In this document: positions 34,124 to 64,000 of the stretch, in pieces
Layout: each line of letters starts with the position of its first letter
Position numbering within the stretch: position 1 is the first letter of the stretch
From: Mya arenaria
Lineage: Eukaryota > Mollusca > Bivalvia > Myida > Myidae
DNA length: 64,000 nucleotides
NCBI RefSeq assembly: GCF_026914265.1
Contig: NC_069130.1
Span: 42,845,929-42,909,928, forward strand
Direction: 5' to 3'
Translations under genes and position numbers: made by a program
Notes under the pieces: generated by a model
What the model was told of the DNA's origin: nothing
What the model saw: the letters and a program-made list of their open reading frames with translations, nothing else
Databases searched by the model: none

Positions 34124-34171
34124 TATCAGCAGCAGCAGCAGCAGCAGTAGTAGCAGCAGCAGCAGCAGCAG
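33921..34171. repeat. Compound trinucleotide microsatellite (ATT)n-(ATC)n-(AGC)n
   Basis: Runs of ATT/AGT variants (33921-34080), TCA (about 34084-34125) and GCA/GTA (about 34127-34171) follow one another. A plus-strand frame gives poly-Leu, Ser and Ala, a composition artefact. The run lies 0.8 kb upstream of the NRF-like start. Confidence 0.95.
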
Positions 34172-34856
34172 GCAAGATTACAAACAAATCATTTTATTCA
34201 AATAATAAATATTTCACTCCCTCGCAGATAAATTTGCTCATTCGCAGATAAAGTCCAATGGCCACGACATTAATTGTCTTGTTATTGTACATTTAAAGCT
34301 GGAACATCATGTTTACTTAATATTTCACGATTTTACTCACTTGAACGAGGTCGTGACGATGTTTGTCCTTAGACGTGGACCTAACTCAAATGCTGATAAA
34401 GAAAACTCAGAGATATGACCGATATGATTTCAAATGAAGACAAATAATCATCAAACTACAGACAAGCCCCGAGTTTCATTGATAACCCAATACGTATCCA
34501 CAGTGTCACAGCATAGCACATGTAGTTACGGAGTACTGGGATTGAAGAGGGATTTTATCAGGAGTCAAAGGGATATTGTGCGCAAGGTTAAAGCACACAG
34601 CGGTAGAACACTAGGTGATACTTTTATTAGTGCATGCGTGCATCGTCCTTGGGTTAGTGAGTGTTCAGTAAGGCGATCATGAGTTTGAGCATCAATGATA
34701 CACGTTTTATCACAGTGTGAACAGAACAATGCATGATAATTATTTAGAATTTGATCGGATTAACTCCATGATTTTATAGCTAACATTATACATAAACATG
34801 ATCGGATGATAAAAGAATAGTCAGTATTCAAGACATATTGCTGTGCGCGTGGATCT
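34172..34856. other. Upstream region of the NRF-like gene
   Basis: No gene is supported. The 82-codon plus frame at 34434-34682 has no domain. Possible promoter sequence. Confidence 0.3.
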
Positions 34857-34864
34857 TTATAAGG
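34857..34864 (+). promoter_or_regulatory. Candidate TATA box of the NRF-like gene
   Basis: TTTATAAG sits about 150 bp upstream of the start codon at 35009, leaving room for a 5' UTR of about 120 nt. Placement is the only support. Confidence 0.25.
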
Positions 34865-35008
34865 AGTGTAGATAAAGCTTAATTTTAGAATCACCATTTA
34901 AGCTTTGTTTTGGACTTTTGATTACAAGAACAATTTGTAAGGAATTACAGTCGATGTACTTAAAGAACAACAACAAGAACTGGTAGTTTCTTGGTTTCTA
35001 AATTCAGT

Positions 35009-63394
<28,386 letters not shown>

Positions 63395-64000
63395 GTAAGT
63401 TTGGCTCATTGACACATTTATGGATTAAGGGCTCAAAAGGGATTTACTTTTAACACGAGACGCACGGGAAAAGCATAGAGACCGGAAATTTAAATGCATT
63501 GCATTATTCATTTGACGCTACTTTTCTATGGATTATTGTTTTATACTGTACACATAAAAACCCTGTCCTACTTCTTAGTAACTGTTTTGTATTTTTTCTT
63601 TGCTGTTGGTTCACGTGGCTTGGAACCATTTAAATAATATGTCATGAATGGCACATCACTTAAAATATGACATGTTTTAAATATGACATGCGCGAACTAC
63701 TTGCACCCCTGTTATGTAATATTCAGTATGACTCCGCTCTAGAAATAGATTCTCGCGACGTTGAATAACTTGTAGAAGAACCTGGTAACAGGTTTATTCA
63801 TATTCAAGAAAAACAACAACATTGGTTTATTTATTAGGTAAGCAACAACGTTTTATATGGTGTACTATACGGGCCACCTAGGATATATGTAATCAGGATG
63901 ACACAGCTACATGTGTTTGTGAAGATATTCTATTTGTAAAATTTAATATACCTTGGGACAGGTTCATTTGGCATAATTGTGTTTCTATGGTGCAACTTAT
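63395..64000. other. Start of intron 9
   Basis: No exon continuing the phase-2 end (TGG AA) was found up to the window edge, so the next acyltransferase exon lies outside. Confidence 0.5.

Noticed and set aside
34991..35008. Earlier start for the NRF-like protein (MVSKFSM)
   Set aside because: The first codon is TTG, not ATG; the ATG at 35009 begins a normal signal peptide.

Overview
The window looks like nuclear DNA of a bivalve mollusc. It is AT-rich, has spliced genes with GT-AG introns, and carries many short interspersed and foldback elements. It also holds a 3' SINE module of the V-SINE type known from molluscs and several large minisatellite arrays. The species cannot be named from sequence alone; a heterodont clam is a guess.

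Four genes are supported. (1) The 3' end of a plus-strand RS-domain (splicing or nuclear-speckle type) protein lies at 1098-2644, with its UTR and poly(A) signal running to about 3361. (2) A minus-strand Cys/His-rich PHD-like zinc finger gene has two coding exons (17916-17829 and 17145-16994 or 17005). (3) A minus-strand two-exon gene encodes a 395-residue, mostly disordered orphan protein (29132-29045 joined to 25487-24388). (4) A plus-strand nose-resistant-to-fluoxetine (NRF-6)-like membrane acyltransferase gene runs from 35009 past the right edge. Nine of its exons can be joined in phase (580 codons plus 2 nt). Its first intron is 19.6 kb.

Most of the rest is repetitive. Tandem arrays: 156-bp (3.99-5.06 kb), about 100-bp (7.4-8.35 kb), a 7-kb satellite of 56/57 bp (8.59-15.63 kb), 21-bp (18.31-19.42 kb), 38-bp (21.59-21.74 kb), 42-bp grading into 21-bp (38.35-40.19 kb), a 6.4-kb family of 27-bp-based arrays (42.31-48.8 kb), 72-bp (49.74-50.25 kb) and 49-bp (59.74-60.72 kb), plus trinucleotide runs. 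Dispersed elements: a Harbinger-like MITE family with TTA/TAA target duplications (four two-ended copies and one fragment), a foldback MITE with a CTCGT duplication, TTAA-flanked MITEs, an ACATTCGGAAC-ended MITE family confined here to the NRF-like gene, tRNA-derived SINEs, two LINE relics, and a DUF4371/ZMYM1-type hAT transposase relic split by one of the Harbinger-like MITEs.

The long open frames at 8.5-15.5, 18.2-19.5, 44-48.8 and 51.3-51.7 kb are by-products of arrays whose period is a multiple of three and are not annotated as genes. The four genes show no operon-like or pathway link. The points most worth checking are the Asn in place of the conserved His of the acyltransferase R-X10-H motif, a perfect 67-bp hairpin just inside intron 1, the PHD-like microprotein, and the higher-order structure of the arrays.
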